A DNA stretch of 64,000 nucleotides, from NCBI GenBank assembly GCA_937801655.1, contig CALMWC010000016.1, positions 41,880-105,879 of the forward strand, written 5' to 3'. This stretch comes from an uncultured Gammaproteobacteria bacterium (GTDB taxonomy: Bacteria; Pseudomonadota; Gammaproteobacteria; Steroidobacterales; UBA11654). The notes below the pieces were generated by a model. That model was not told the DNA's origin, did not search any database, and saw only the letters and a list, made by a program, of their open reading frames with translations. Each line of letters begins with the position of its first letter. Position 1 is the stretch's first letter. A program made the translations under genes and the position numbers. Positions 7,923 to 19,699 of this stretch are shown in pieces.

Positions 7923-8212
7923 TCTGTTGCCTCTTTTTGATTTCCATCATTGATTAAATAGAATTCTTCTCCTTCTTTCACCATACCAATGTCTATTCTT
8001 GCTTTCTCTTCAATGGCATCTTGTCCATTTTTTAAATCCTTAATTTCTTCTTTCAGTCTATTGTTGCGAATGGTCATGTTTTCATTCTCAATTGTTTGTA
8101 AAGCAATAAGATTTTCTATTTCCTTCATTTTTTTATAACCATCTTTCTTAACCCAAATATTGATTTGAAGTGCAATCAATAAAGCCAGGAGAATTATAAA
8201 TACCAATTTCAC
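7919..8212 (-). CDS. ftsB: Cell division protein FtsB
   Basis: Bitopic divisome protein that forms a complex with FtsL and FtsQ. The 97 residues show one N-terminal transmembrane helix (about 2-17), a coiled coil (about 28-65, IENEN...RNNRLKEEIKDLKNG) and the family's C-terminal pattern EEKARIDIGMVKEGEEFYLI. It follows eno by 12 bp, the standard eno-ftsB arrangement. Confidence 0.93.
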   Translation of the reverse strand: MKLVFIILLALLIALQINIWVKKDGYKKMKEIENLIALQTIENENMTIRNNRLKEEIKDLKNGQDAIEEKARIDIGMVKEGEEFYLINDGNQKEATE

Positions 8213-8224
8213 TATTCCTTGAAC

Positions 8225-9511
<1,287 letters not shown>

Positions 9512-9546
9512 TTATATAATTAAATTTGAAAGAGTGAATGTTAATA

Positions 9547-10377
9547 CTATTTTTTAACAAGTTCATCAATTGACTTTAAATCAGTCAAAAGTGACTCAAT
9601 GTCCTTAAGTGGAAATGAATTAGGTCCATCACTCAGGGCTTTCTCTGGTTCAGGATGAGTCTCAATAAAGATACCACCAATACCAACCGCTGTCGCTGCT
9701 CTAGCTAATGGCGGTATAAATTCTCTTTGGCCATCCGAAGAGTTACCTTTGCCCCCTGGTAATTGAAGAGAATGCGTTCCATCAAAAATTACTGGGCATC
9801 CTGTTTCTCTTAAAATAACCAAAGAACGCATATCACTGACTAAATTATTATAGCCAAAACTAAAACCCCTCTCGCAGACTAAAATATTTTCATTGCCGGT
9901 AGATTTTGCTTTATCAACTACATTTTTCATTTCCCACGGAGATAAGAATTGTCCTTTTTTAATATTTACTGGTTTATTCTGAGCCACAACATTCAATATA
10001 AAATTTGTTTGTCTGCAAAGGAATGCTGGCGTTTGAAGAACATCCACAACCGATGCAACCTCATCCAAGGGTGAATCTTCATGGATATCAGTCAGTATTG
10101 GCACGCCTATACTCTTTTTAACACCATCTAATATTTTTAAACCTTCATCGATCCCAGGACCCCTATAACTTTTCAAAGAAGTTCGATTTGCTTTATCAAA
10201 AGATGATTTATAAATAAAAGGCACAGAGAGTCTGTCTGTAATTTCTTTGAGATTACCAGCAACTTCTTCAGCAAGTGTCTTAGACTCAATAACACATGGT
10301 CCAGCAATCAATAATAATGGGGATTCATTACTTATCTTTATATTTCCAATATTAACACTCACAATACTACCTCTCAT
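9547..10377 (-). CDS. kdsA: 3-deoxy-8-phosphooctulonate synthase
   Basis: Condenses phosphoenolpyruvate with arabinose 5-phosphate to make KDO 8-phosphate for lipopolysaccharide. Family motifs are [11 protein letters not shown] near the N terminus, [18 protein letters not shown] and [14 protein letters not shown] [13 protein letters not shown], followed by [17 protein letters not shown]. The ATG start at 10377 overlaps the end of pyrG by 11 bp; a GTG five codons later is an alternative. It pairs functionally with the lpx genes upstream in the block. Confidence 0.98.
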   Translation of the reverse strand: MRGSIVSVNIGNIKISNESPLLLIAGPCVIESKTLAEEVAGNLKEITDRLSVPFIYKSSFDKANRTSLKSYRGPGIDEGLKILDGVKKSIGVPILTDIHEDSPLDEVASVVDVLQTPAFLCRQTNFILNVVAQNKPVNIKKGQFLSPWEMKNVVDKAKSTGNENILVCERGFSFGYNNLVSDMRSLVILRETGCPVIFDGTHSLQLPGGKGNSSDGQREFIPPLARAATAVGIGGIFIETHPEPEKALSDGPNSFPLKDIESLLTDLKSIDELVKK

Positions 10378-11998
10378 CCTTTTGAGAATATTCTACAGCA
10401 GCTTCTATAAAAGATTGAAAAAGTGGGTGCCCTTGAAGAGGTGAAGAAGTAAATTCAGGGTGAAATTGGCATGCTAAGAACCAAGGATGATCAGTTAATT
10501 CAATCATTTCTGCCAATCCATCTTTGGAGAATCCAGAGAATATCATTTTATGTTTTTCCAACTGATCTTTGAAATTAATATTGAATTCATATCGATGGCG
10601 ATGCCTCTCATAGACAGAATCTTGATTATAGATTTGTTGAGCCTTAGTATTGTCTTTGAAAATACATTCTTGTGCACCCAACCTCATTGTTCCCCCTAAA
10701 TTAGAATCTTCAGATCGATTTTCAAGAGAACCATCTGTATTCATCCACTCGGTAATTAAAGCAATCACTGGTGAGTTTGTATTGGGATTAAATTCGGTAC
10801 TATTAGCATCTGATAAGCCCAGTATATTCCTTGCATACTCAATAACAGCAGCTTGCATACCGAGGCAAATTCCTAGATATGGGATATTATTAGTTCTGGC
10901 ATACTCAATAGCGTCTATCATTCCTTCTATACCTCTGTCACCAAAACCACCAGGTATTAGTATGGCATCCATACCATCTAAAGACTGTGTGCCATTTTTT
11001 TGTATCTCTTCTGATTCAACATAAATAATTTCAACATTTGTTTTTGTTTTAAAACCAGCATGTCTCAATGACTCACTGAGTGATATATAAGAATCTTTAA
11101 AATCAACATACTTACCAACCATTGCTACTTTGACACTGGAAATAGTGGTTGCTTTAGCTTCTATGATCTTACTCCATTCAGAAAGATCAGGTGCAGGTGC
11201 TTTAATGTTCAATTTATTAATCATAATTTCATCCAAGCCTTGCTCATTAAGGATTAGAGGAATTTGATATATATCTTCAGCATCATGAGCAGAAATCACA
11301 GCTTCTTCTGCCACATTAGTAAAGAGTGCAATTTTTTTAAAATGTTCTTTTGGAAGTGGCTTTTCAGATCTACAAACCAGAGCATCTGGCTGTATTCCTA
11401 TTGCTCTAAGCTCTCTAACAGAATGTTGTGTTGGTTTAGTTTTGATTTCATCTGATGCTCTGATATAAGGCACTAATGTTAGGTGAACATAAGCAACACT
11501 ACATCCATTTTTCTCTATACCCATTTGACGAATGGCTTCAATAAAAGGAAGTGACTCAATATCACCAACTGTTCCACCAACTTCAACAATAGTGATATCA
11601 AAATCTTTAGAGCCTAGTTTTATATTTTCTTTTATTGCGTCTGTTACATGAGGGATAACTTGTACAGTTGCCCCTAGATAATCACCTCTTCTTTCTTTAG
11701 CAATAACGCTCTCATAAATTTTACCTGCAGTGAAATTACTGTTTTTCCCTGTCGTAGTAGAAACATATCTTTCATAATGCCCTAGATCAAGATCTGTCTC
11801 AGTGCCATCTTCTGTAACAAAAACCTCACCATGTTGATAAGGACTCATGGTTCCAGGGTCAACATTAAGATATGGGTCAAGTTTCATAATACCTACTTTC
11901 AGACCTCTAGCTTCAAGAATAGCGCCTAGAGATGCAGAGGTAACGCCCTTTCCAAGAGCTGAAACTACACCGCCTGTTACAAAAATTAAATCTGACAT
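10367..11998 (-). CDS. pyrG: CTP synthase
   Basis: Converts UTP to CTP using glutamine, the last step of pyrimidine nucleotide synthesis. The N-terminal synthase domain starts with [18 protein letters not shown] (the P-loop like region) and contains LDLGHYERY. The C-terminal class I glutaminase shows GICLGMQ with the nucleophile Cys, and the paired CQFHPEFTS His-Glu. The 543 residues are a normal length. It lies between tilS and kdsA. Confidence 0.99.
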   Translation of the reverse strand: MSDLIFVTGGVVSALGKGVTSASLGAILEARGLKVGIMKLDPYLNVDPGTMSPYQHGEVFVTEDGTETDLDLGHYERYVSTTTGKNSNFTAGKIYESVIAKERRGDYLGATVQVIPHVTDAIKENIKLGSKDFDITIVEVGGTVGDIESLPFIEAIRQMGIEKNGCSVAYVHLTLVPYIRASDEIKTKPTQHSVRELRAIGIQPDALVCRSEKPLPKEHFKKIALFTNVAEEAVISAHDAEDIYQIPLILNEQGLDEIMINKLNIKAPAPDLSEWSKIIEAKATTISSVKVAMVGKYVDFKDSYISLSESLRHAGFKTKTNVEIIYVESEEIQKNGTQSLDGMDAILIPGGFGDRGIEGMIDAIEYARTNNIPYLGICLGMQAAVIEYARNILGLSDANSTEFNPNTNSPVIALITEWMNTDGSLENRSEDSNLGGTMRLGAQECIFKDNTKAQQIYNQDSVYERHRHRYEFNINFKDQLEKHKMIFSGFSKDGLAEMIELTDHPWFLACQFHPEFTSSPLQGHPLFQSFIEAAVEYSQKDER

Positions 11999-12022
11999 AC
12001 CCGGGTTTAAAACATTCCTATT

Positions 12023-12052
12023 TATATATTAATTTATTGGGATAGATCACAA
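12023..12052 (-). promoter_or_regulatory. Candidate promoter for pyrG
   Basis: On the minus strand TTGTGA (12052-12047) and TATATA (12028-12023) are separated by 18 bp, about 25 bp before the pyrG start. The 124-bp tilS/pyrG gap is large for this cluster, which supports a separate promoter here. Read by eye. Confidence 0.3.
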
Positions 12053-12099
12053 GACTTTAGGTAATGTAAAGTAGCATATCCCGGTCCTTCAACTTAACA

Positions 12100-12124
12100 G
12101 ATTATTGTTATTTCAACAATAATC
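12100..12124 (-). repeat. Perfect inverted repeat at the tilS 3' end
   Basis: GATTATTGTT and AACAATAATC form a perfect 10-bp stem with a 5-base loop (ATTTC). The structure covers the tilS stop codon. There is no run of T after it in the tilS direction, so it is not a classical intrinsic terminator; it may slow read-through into pyrG or protect the tilS mRNA end. Confidence 0.5.
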
Positions 12125-13466
12125 AATTTTGCTTAATAATCATTTTTTTATGCCAATTGACGACAAAGCCAGCTTCATTTTGAGATGCTACATAGTTTTG
12201 ATTAAACCAAAGATCAGCCACTGAGACTAGTTCATCTTGATAATAAATTAGTGGTATTTTATCTCTCATCCAAGGGAGTATCTGATTTTCTTGAAAAAGA
12301 TTTTTTAGTGATTTATTAATACGATGACCGATTGGTTTTATTAATTCTCCGCCTTGACGGTAAGAAATAGTCAATTTATTTTTGCATTTCTCAATAGAAA
12401 GACCATCGCCATGTATGAAAGTTGCTTCAATTGTTCCTATATTTTCTCCAAGATTAACTGTTTTACCAATTTCCCATGGAATTCTTACATCGACTTTATT
12501 GGGTTCTAGATCTGAGTTACTTAAGAAATATAAATGATTCTTATACTTTCTAATGCAATAATCTTTCCATGCAATCACAGACTTATCAGTTTCAGGATCA
12601 AGCATTTCTTTCAAACCATCTTGCAATGTTTTCATGGATGGAATACTCATTCCATTAGCTAAGATAATATAGCGGAGCATATTATTAGCTCTTTCAAATG
12701 ATTTATCCAAAAGTTTAGCCAATGGTAATTCATTCATATTCGCAATTGGACCTATATCTTCTTCAGCAATCTGATTTAGAATTTTTATATTCTGTGCTGA
12801 TAATTGTGAAAGCCTAGAAACTGATGAAGCAATCGATGGCCATCTTTCTCTAAATTGTGGAATAATCTTTTTCCTTAAAAAATTACGATCAAAATGAGTA
12901 TCTTGGTTGCTTGAGTCTTCAACCCATTTTAATTGATGCTCTTTTGCATAATCCATAACTGATGTTTTACTAACTTCTAGCATTGGCCTAAAAATAATGC
13001 CTTCACCAAATGAGTATTTTTCATTAATGCCTTGCAAACCATCCAGGCCAGTCCCTCTAGCCATTCTTAAAAAAACTGTTTCCATTTGATCTTCTTCATG
13101 ATGAGCTGTTAATAAATACTCATTTTCATATAATTTTTCTTTAAGTTTTTTATATCTTTCATCTCTAGCTGCTGCCTCAAGACCATAACCGTTATGGGTT
13201 ACTTCCAGTGAGATTATTTCTATATCAATTCCAAAGTTTTTACAAATTGATTTGCATGTTTTAGTCCATACTTTGGAGTTGTCCACTATATTATGATTGA
13301 TATGTATAGCTCTTATTTGTGATTTCTCGTCAATAATATTTTTCATGACGTGCAGAAGCACAGTTGAATCCATACCTCCACTAAAAGCTATGCAAAACTT
13401 ATTAGGGAGAAGTGGCTTAATTTGTCGTTCTATGATGTCTAGAGCTGAAGAAGTCTTTTTACTCAT
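12123..13466 (-). CDS. tilS: tRNA(Ile)-lysidine synthase
   Basis: Modifies C34 of the CAU-anticodon tRNA-Ile to lysidine so that it reads AUA. The PP-loop ATPase motif AFSGGMDSTVLL is near residues 28-39, with HHEEDQMETVFLRMARGTG downstream. The C-terminal TilS domain is visible in LTISYRQGGELIKPIG and NQILPWMRDKIPLIYYQDELVSVADLW. The 447-residue length is usual. It starts 3 bp after accA and precedes pyrG, as in related genomes. Confidence 0.96.
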   Translation of the reverse strand: MSKKTSSALDIIERQIKPLLPNKFCIAFSGGMDSTVLLHVMKNIIDEKSQIRAIHINHNIVDNSKVWTKTCKSICKNFGIDIEIISLEVTHNGYGLEAAARDERYKKLKEKLYENEYLLTAHHEEDQMETVFLRMARGTGLDGLQGINEKYSFGEGIIFRPMLEVSKTSVMDYAKEHQLKWVEDSSNQDTHFDRNFLRKKIIPQFRERWPSIASSVSRLSQLSAQNIKILNQIAEEDIGPIANMNELPLAKLLDKSFERANNMLRYIILANGMSIPSMKTLQDGLKEMLDPETDKSVIAWKDYCIRKYKNHLYFLSNSDLEPNKVDVRIPWEIGKTVNLGENIGTIEATFIHGDGLSIEKCKNKLTISYRQGGELIKPIGHRINKSLKNLFQENQILPWMRDKIPLIYYQDELVSVADLWFNQNYVASQNEAGFVVNWHKKMIIKQN

Positions 13467-13469
13467 AAA

Positions 13470-14429
13470 TCATATTTCCTTAAATTCTCCAATTTCTTTA
13501 TATTTCACTCTTCTTCTATTTAATAAATCATCTATATCAATGGTTTTTAAATAATTGATTGTTTGTAAAACTTGTTTAGCTATCTCCTCATAAGTCTTCT
13601 CTGGATCTTTATGAAAACCTCCTATAGGCTCTTCTATAATTTTATCAACAAGGCCTAATTTTGATAAACTTTTTGAAGAGATTCCCATTGCTTCTGCTGC
13701 AGCATTTGTTTGCTCTTGATTCCTCCATAAAATACTGGAGCATGCCTCAGGAGAAATGACAGAATAAATACTATATTGCATCATAATAAGTGAATCGCCC
13801 ATACCAATTGCTAGAGCACCTCCCGAGCCACCTTCTCCAATAACTAGGTTAATAATAGGTGTTCTCAGAGATGCCAATGTAAATAGATTTCTTGCAATAG
13901 CTTCACTTTGCCCTCTTTCTTCAGCACCAATTCCAGGGAAAGCTCCCGGTGTATCGATAATTGTAACGATTGGAATGGAAAATTTTTCAGCTAACTTCAT
14001 CATTCTCAATGCTTTCCTATAACCTTCAGGTTTAGGCATCCCATAATTTCTAAAAACTTTATCGTTTGTATGATCGCCTTTTTGCTGTGCTATAAATAAC
14101 ACAGACACATTCTCTATTGTTGCTAGCCCAGAAACAATAGAAGGGTCATCAGCAAACATTCTATCGCCATGTAATTCTTGAAAATTATCAGCAATTGCAT
14201 GAATAACATTGACAGATTTAGGCCTCTTAGGATGCCTTGAAAGTTGAGCTACTTGCCACTCTGAAAGATCAGAGAAGATATTATTTGTAAGTTTATTGCA
14301 TTTTGCATTTAGTTTTTCTATTTCATCATCCAATTCAACAGATGAATCATCCTTAGAAGCTAATATTTTTAGCTCCTCAATTCTTCTTTCTAACTCTATT
14401 ATTGGTTTTTCAAAATCTAAAAAATCCAT
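13470..14429 (-). CDS. accA: Acetyl-CoA carboxylase carboxyltransferase subunit alpha
   Basis: With AccD, transfers CO2 from carboxybiotin to acetyl-CoA, giving malonyl-CoA for fatty acid synthesis. The 319 residues show the N-terminal helical region FLDFEKPIIELERRIEEL, then SRHPKRPKSVNVI and the crotonase-like core with IDTPGAFPGIGAEERGQSEAIARNL and GEGGSGGALAIGMGD. It lies 52 bp after dnaE and 3 bp before tilS. Confidence 0.98.
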   Translation of the reverse strand: MDFLDFEKPIIELERRIEELKILASKDDSSVELDDEIEKLNAKCNKLTNNIFSDLSEWQVAQLSRHPKRPKSVNVIHAIADNFQELHGDRMFADDPSIVSGLATIENVSVLFIAQQKGDHTNDKVFRNYGMPKPEGYRKALRMMKLAEKFSIPIVTIIDTPGAFPGIGAEERGQSEAIARNLFTLASLRTPIINLVIGEGGSGGALAIGMGDSLIMMQYSIYSVISPEACSSILWRNQEQTNAAAEAMGISSKSLSKLGLVDKIIEEPIGGFHKDPEKTYEEIAKQVLQTINYLKTIDIDDLLNRRRVKYKEIGEFKEI

Positions 14430-14481
14430 ACTCGATAACTCTTATAAAATTAACCCTATTCTACAATAGAACTAATAAAAA

Positions 14482-17400
14482 TTAATTCCTAGTTAAGAAT
14501 TGGAAATTATCAATACCAAACTCAGCCGTCAAAAGCTCTCTTAGTTGCTTTGAAGGATTAACAGTCCATTGGTCTCCAAACTGGAGTTTAATTTCATCAA
14601 CATCATTTCTATAGCTGAGTTTAATCTTGCATTTTCCAGGTGTATGGGATTCTAATAATTTTTTTAACTTCTGAGGATTGAATCTAGGATCGCATTTAAT
14701 CATTAATGTTTGGGCTTTCTTTTGTATCAACTCTTCCAAATCGATTGCCTCTTCCGCTACAAATTGCCATAAGTCTGCAAATCTATCAAACCTAAGCTTA
14801 CCTTTTAAATGGAGTATTTTTTGATCTTGAATCAGCTCTCCAAAAGTCTCTCTTCTCTCCCCAAAAACGATAGCCTCAAGCACAGCTGTTCCATCCTCGA
14901 CCTTAAAAACAATATTATTTCCCCTTCTTTTTGGTTCCATAATTAAGCCAGCTATCTCAATATATGATTCATTACTATAGCCATTATTATTTTTATCTGA
15001 ATCCATCATTTTCTTAAGAGTAGACAGGCTGGATTTAGTCATGTGTTTAGAATCATTCCTATAAGAGTCAAAGGGATGCCCACTAAAATAAAAGCCAAGG
15101 CTTTGATACTCTCTATGCAATAATTCTTCCAAGCTCCATTCCCTTGTTATTTCTAATTTTGGCTCTGATTCTTCAACATTAGACTCAGAATAAAATAAAT
15201 TTGATTGCCCAGTCTGTTCCTCCATTGCCATACGATTAGAATAGTTAAGACCGATCTTAATAGCATTCATTAATGTGGCTCTATTCTCATCCAAACAATC
15301 TAGAGCACCACTTTTAATTAAACTTTCTAATGTTCGTTTTGATATTTTCGCTTCATTGAGTCTTTTAGTGAAATCAAACAAGTTTTTATACCGACCATTA
15401 GTCTTTCTTTCATGTTCAATGGATTCTGCTACTAACTTTCCAATACCTTTGATTGCTCCTAATGCATATCGAATTTTCCCTGGCTCCTCAACTATAAAAT
15501 TGAAATCCGAATGATTGATACACGGTCCTAAGATTTGGATATTGAAATCAGTATCAATGCAATCCTCCTTCAGCCTAATTAGTTTATCTGTATTATCCAT
15601 ATCAGCTGACATTGAAGCTGCATAAAATGAATCAGTATGATGCTTTTTTAGCCATGCTGTTTGATAAGCAATCATTGCATAAGAAACGGAATGAGATTTA
15701 TTGAAGCCATAACCTGCAAACTTCTCAATTAAATCAAATATTCTTTTGGCTGCAGACTCTTTAACATTATTTTTTACTGCCCCTTGTATAAATATATCTT
15801 TTTGCTTAGTCATTTCTTCAGGAATTTTCTTACCCATAGCTTTTCTTAAAATATCAGCACTTCCTTGGGAGTAGTTAGCTAACTTCTGAGCTATCTGCAT
15901 GACCTGTTCTTGGTAAACAATAACACCGTATGTAGGTTTTAATATGGCTTCTAATGTTGGATGAAGATAATCGATAATTTGAGACTGCCCACTTTTTCTT
16001 CGTTCAATAAAGTCATCAACCATCCCAGATTGTAATGGGCCTGGTCGAAACAATGCAACCAAAGCAACAATATCATCGAATCTAGACGGTTTCATTCTTT
16101 TAATTAGATCCCTCATACCACTAGATTCAAGTTGAAATATACCTACCGTTTTTGATGAAGAAAGAAGCTTATAAGTGCCTTTATCATCCAAAGGTAATTT
16201 CCTAATATCCAAATTACTATCGTTCTTTTTATTAATTAGATCCACAGCTTTCTGAATAACTGTAAGTGTTTTCAAACCTAAAAAATCAAATTTTATCAAG
16301 CCTATAGATTCAGCATCATCTTTATCAAATTGTGTTACCGTTCCAACTTCTTCATCCACTTTATAAAGTGGCATAAAGTCTGATAAATTACTTGGGGCAA
16401 TAACGACTCCACCGGCATGTGTTCCAGCATTTCTAACGAGTCCTTCAAGCTTCAATGAAAGATCCATCATGGCTTCAACTTCCTCATCATTTTCATATTT
16501 CTCTGCAAGTTCAGAGGATTTCTTTAATGCATCGTTTAAAGTAATACCAATATCAAAAGGTATGAGTTTTGCTACTTGATCAACCATTCCATATGGGTAT
16601 CCTAGTATTCTTCCTACATCTCTTAAAACTGCTTTTGCGGATAATGTTCCGTATGTTATGATCTGTGAAACCATTTCAGTACCGTACTTTTCAGAAACAT
16701 ATTGAATCACTGAATCTCTACCATTAACACAAAAATCAATATCAAAATCAGGCATAGATACTCTTTCAGGATTAAGAAACCTTTCAAAGATAAGATCATA
16801 CTTCATTGGATCAATATCACTGATGTCTAAACAATAAGCTACTAATGATCCAGGCCCTGAGCCTCTTCCAGGCCCTACAGGTATATTATTTACTCTCGAC
16901 CATTTAACAAAGTCAGAAACAATTAAAAAATAACCTGAAAAACCGGTGCTATGAATAATCTTGAGTTCACTTTCGAGTCTCGCTTCATATAATTCTTTCT
17001 GATCTATAGGTATATTTTCTAATTCTGAGAGTCCTTTTCTCGCCTCTTCACTTAAATAATCTTCAATTGTATAGTTTTCAGGTGTATCAAAATGAGGCAA
17101 TACATGATCTACATTTTCAAAACCAAAATTACACATTTTAGCAACTTCATTAGCATTTGATATTGCTTCAGGAATTTCAGAAAATAGAGATTCCATCTGA
17201 CTATAGTTCTTAAAGAATTGTTGATTTGTATATTTAACCACTCGATTTCTATCATCCATTACTGTAGCTTGATCAATGCAAACTCTTGCATCCAAGGCAA
17301 TGAATTCTTCCTCTTTTAAAAATTTTGGATTGTTTAATGCAATAAGAGGGATTTGATGCTTTGAAGATAATGCGACACTTTTACTAAAGAGTTCTTCTTC

Positions 17401-17946
17401 TCTTTCTCTATTGATCTTAGTAACGCCAAGAAAAAAGTTTTCATCAAAATGAGTTTTTAGAAAACTGACTTGTTTTTCAACTTCATTTTCTTTATCTGAA
17501 AGCATTAAACTTTGAATAATGCCTTCATGGTAAGCTGAAATAGCAATTAAACCTTTTACATTATTTTTATTCAGCCATTTCATATTAACTCTGGCTTCAC
17601 CTGCACTATAGCCATCAATATAAGACCTTGTTATCAAATGAGATAAATTTTTATAACCCAATTGATCTTTGCATAATAAAATTAATTTACAATCAGATTT
17701 ACTAGATTCAAACTCAACTGATAAAGTTACCCCTATGATGGGTTTGATTCCTTTCTTAATTGCACTTTTGTAAACTTTATAAGCAGAAAATAAATTACCA
17801 TGATCTGCAATACCAACAGCTGGGATTTCATCATTAAGGCATTGATCAAGCAGTTGCTCTATTCGAACTACACTTTTACCTATTGAGTATTCAGTATTAA
17901 CATCTAAATGAATAAAAGTAGGTTTTTTTAATTCTTTTTCAGTCAT
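14482..17946 (-). CDS. dnaE: DNA polymerase III subunit alpha
   Basis: Catalytic subunit of the replicative polymerase. The 1154 residues are ordered as PHP domain (start to about 280), palm with GPGRGSGPGSLVAYCL and the catalytic MPDFDIDFCVNGRD, fingers with RNAGTHAGGVVIAP and GYGFNKSHSVSYAMIAYQTAWLKKH, tandem HhH region, then an OB-fold (about 990-1070). The first PHP histidine cluster is degenerate (HLDVN), as in other gammaproteobacterial DnaE proteins that rely on a separate epsilon exonuclease. It overlaps the end of rnhB by 8 bp. Confidence 0.99.
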   Translation of the reverse strand: MTEKELKKPTFIHLDVNTEYSIGKSVVRIEQLLDQCLNDEIPAVGIADHGNLFSAYKVYKSAIKKGIKPIIGVTLSVEFESSKSDCKLILLCKDQLGYKNLSHLITRSYIDGYSAGEARVNMKWLNKNNVKGLIAISAYHEGIIQSLMLSDKENEVEKQVSFLKTHFDENFFLGVTKINREREEELFSKSVALSSKHQIPLIALNNPKFLKEEEFIALDARVCIDQATVMDDRNRVVKYTNQQFFKNYSQMESLFSEIPEAISNANEVAKMCNFGFENVDHVLPHFDTPENYTIEDYLSEEARKGLSELENIPIDQKELYEARLESELKIIHSTGFSGYFLIVSDFVKWSRVNNIPVGPGRGSGPGSLVAYCLDISDIDPMKYDLIFERFLNPERVSMPDFDIDFCVNGRDSVIQYVSEKYGTEMVSQIITYGTLSAKAVLRDVGRILGYPYGMVDQVAKLIPFDIGITLNDALKKSSELAEKYENDEEVEAMMDLSLKLEGLVRNAGTHAGGVVIAPSNLSDFMPLYKVDEEVGTVTQFDKDDAESIGLIKFDFLGLKTLTVIQKAVDLINKKNDSNLDIRKLPLDDKGTYKLLSSSKTVGIFQLESSGMRDLIKRMKPSRFDDIVALVALFRPGPLQSGMVDDFIERRKSGQSQIIDYLHPTLEAILKPTYGVIVYQEQVMQIAQKLANYSQGSADILRKAMGKKIPEEMTKQKDIFIQGAVKNNVKESAAKRIFDLIEKFAGYGFNKSHSVSYAMIAYQTAWLKKHHTDSFYAASMSADMDNTDKLIRLKEDCIDTDFNIQILGPCINHSDFNFIVEEPGKIRYALGAIKGIGKLVAESIEHERKTNGRYKNLFDFTKRLNEAKISKRTLESLIKSGALDCLDENRATLMNAIKIGLNYSNRMAMEEQTGQSNLFYSESNVEESEPKLEITREWSLEELLHREYQSLGFYFSGHPFDSYRNDSKHMTKSSLSTLKKMMDSDKNNNGYSNESYIEIAGLIMEPKRRGNNIVFKVEDGTAVLEAIVFGERRETFGELIQDQKILHLKGKLRFDRFADLWQFVAEEAIDLEELIQKKAQTLMIKCDPRFNPQKLKKLLESHTPGKCKIKLSYRNDVDEIKLQFGDQWTVNPSKQLRELLTAEFGIDNFQFLTRN

Positions 17947-18508
17947 ACAACTCAGGTTTAAAAGTCAATCTATGTATAGGGGTTGGTCCGTGTATAAGAA
18001 TAGCATCTAAATGCTCTTTTGTTGGATATCCTTTATTTCTATCAAACCCATAATGTGGATATATAAGATGCATTTCTCTCATATAATGATCTCGTGTAAC
18101 TTTAGCCATAATTGATGCTGCTGATATACAAGGATAGATCTTATCGCCACCTATTTTTGACTCTATTTTTATTTGTAATTTTTTATCAATCTCAGGGCAT
18201 TGATTTCCATCTACATAGACCTTTATGTATTCATTTTTTAGCTTTTCAATGGCTCTCTTCATTGAAAGCATTGTTGCATTGAGAATATTGATTTTATCAA
18301 TCTCAAGATGTGAAGCAGAACCAATGGTGTAATCCAGTGACATCGATTTAATAATGGTAAATAACTCTTCTCTTTTCTTTTCACTTAGCAATTTAGAGTC
18401 TCTTAAGCCTAAAATAGGATTATCTTGGTCCAAAATAACAGCAGAAGAAATGACTGGTCCAGCCAAACATCCTCTTCCTACCTCATCCACACCAGCTAGA
18501 AATTCCAT
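17939..18508 (-). CDS. rnhB: Ribonuclease HII
   Basis: Cuts RNA in RNA-DNA hybrids and removes misincorporated ribonucleotides. The N terminus carries AGVDEVGRGCLAGPV with the catalytic Asp-Glu pair, and VYVDGNQCP supplies the next Asp; AASIMAKVTRDHYM and YGFDRNKGYPTKEH are family signatures. The 189-residue length is normal. It lies between lpxB (6 bp) and dnaE (8-bp overlap), its usual gammaproteobacterial place. Confidence 0.97.
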   Translation of the reverse strand: MEFLAGVDEVGRGCLAGPVISSAVILDQDNPILGLRDSKLLSEKKREELFTIIKSMSLDYTIGSASHLEIDKINILNATMLSMKRAIEKLKNEYIKVYVDGNQCPEIDKKLQIKIESKIGGDKIYPCISAASIMAKVTRDHYMREMHLIYPHYGFDRNKGYPTKEHLDAILIHGPTPIHRLTFKPELYD

Positions 18509-18514
18509 ATTAAC

Positions 18515-19699
18515 TTATTGTGTATTTTTAATGGGTGTAATTAATTCCATTATAGCTTCAGCACCATGACTGGTTGAATTAGATACTAAATTTTCATGCA
18601 TGAGATCAAACTTACTAATCAATTTATCTTTTCTTTGACTATTAGAAAGCCACTTTAGTGATTCTTGGTAAATATTGTTTGGTGTAAAATTATCTTGAAT
18701 TAACTCTGGAACAATTTCATCATCAAATAATATATTAGGCAATGCTGCATATTTAGTTTTAACTAGATTAAATATCTTGAGAAAGTAATATGTCGCATTC
18801 GACATTCTGTATACAACGATCATTGGTTTTTTATGCAATGCTGCCTGTAGTGTTGAAGTACCAGACTTAGTTATTACTAAATTCGATGCCGAAATTGCCT
18901 TTGTTGAATTTTTAGTAAAATGAAACTTCTTAGATAATTTAGGTTTACTGTGTTTTAGTATCTCTTCAGATTCACTAAAAACAGTTGGCACTATAAATTG
19001 TATATCGCCATTATTATTTTTATTTGATTCTTGTTCTATTAATTCTGCAGCTTCAAATAAAATTTCCATATGCTGATTAATTTCTGCTTTTCTACTTCCA
19101 GGCATTATTGCGATTAGTGTTTCTGTTTGAATTCCTAAATCTCTTCTAACGGATAACATATCAATGTTTTTCTCAATTGATTTTGCTAGTGGATGACCAA
19201 TAAATTTAGTATTAATACTATGTTTTTTCAGTAACTCTTCTTCAAAAGGAAATAAACATAATAATAAATCAACGGATTCTTTTATAGTTTTGACTCGTCC
19301 TTCTCTCCATGCCCAAAAACTAGGAGCAACCATATGTATGGTTTTTATATTCTTTTTTTTAAGTTTTTTTTCTAAGCCTAAATTAAAATCTGGATAGTCA
19401 ATTCCTATAAAAGCATCAGGGGGGTTATCCAAGATCTTTTTAAAAAGTTTATTTCTAATGCCTAATATTCTAGGTAAATGTCTCAATACACCAAAAATAC
19501 CCATCACAGAAAGTTCTGAAACATGGAACCAAGGAACACATCCAGCTTTAATCATCTCTGGACCAGCAATTCCTTCAAACCTATGGTCAGGATTATCTTT
19601 TTTTAATGCGTTTATCAGTTCACATCCTAAGATATCTCCAGAAGGTTCGCCTGCTACTATTACAAAATAAGACACGGTTATTAAGAATTTACCTAACAA
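18515..19699 (-). CDS. lpxB: Lipid-A-disaccharide synthase
   Basis: Joins UDP-diacylglucosamine to lipid X to form the lipid A disaccharide on the inner membrane face. Signatures are IVAGEPSGDILG near the N terminus, IGIDYPDFNLGLEKKLK, HMVAPSFWAWREGR and a late SGTSTLQAALHKKPMIVVYRM. The 394 residues include a few extra at the N terminus from a start that overlaps lpxA by 11 bp; a start slightly further in is possible. It ends the lpxD-lpxA-lpxB run. Confidence 0.97.
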   Translation of the reverse strand: MLGKFLITVSYFVIVAGEPSGDILGCELINALKKDNPDHRFEGIAGPEMIKAGCVPWFHVSELSVMGIFGVLRHLPRILGIRNKLFKKILDNPPDAFIGIDYPDFNLGLEKKLKKKNIKTIHMVAPSFWAWREGRVKTIKESVDLLLCLFPFEEELLKKHSINTKFIGHPLAKSIEKNIDMLSVRRDLGIQTETLIAIMPGSRKAEINQHMEILFEAAELIEQESNKNNNGDIQFIVPTVFSESEEILKHSKPKLSKKFHFTKNSTKAISASNLVITKSGTSTLQAALHKKPMIVVYRMSNATYYFLKIFNLVKTKYAALPNILFDDEIVPELIQDNFTPNNIYQESLKWLSNSQRKDKLISKFDLMHENLVSNSTSHGAEAIMELITPIKNTQ

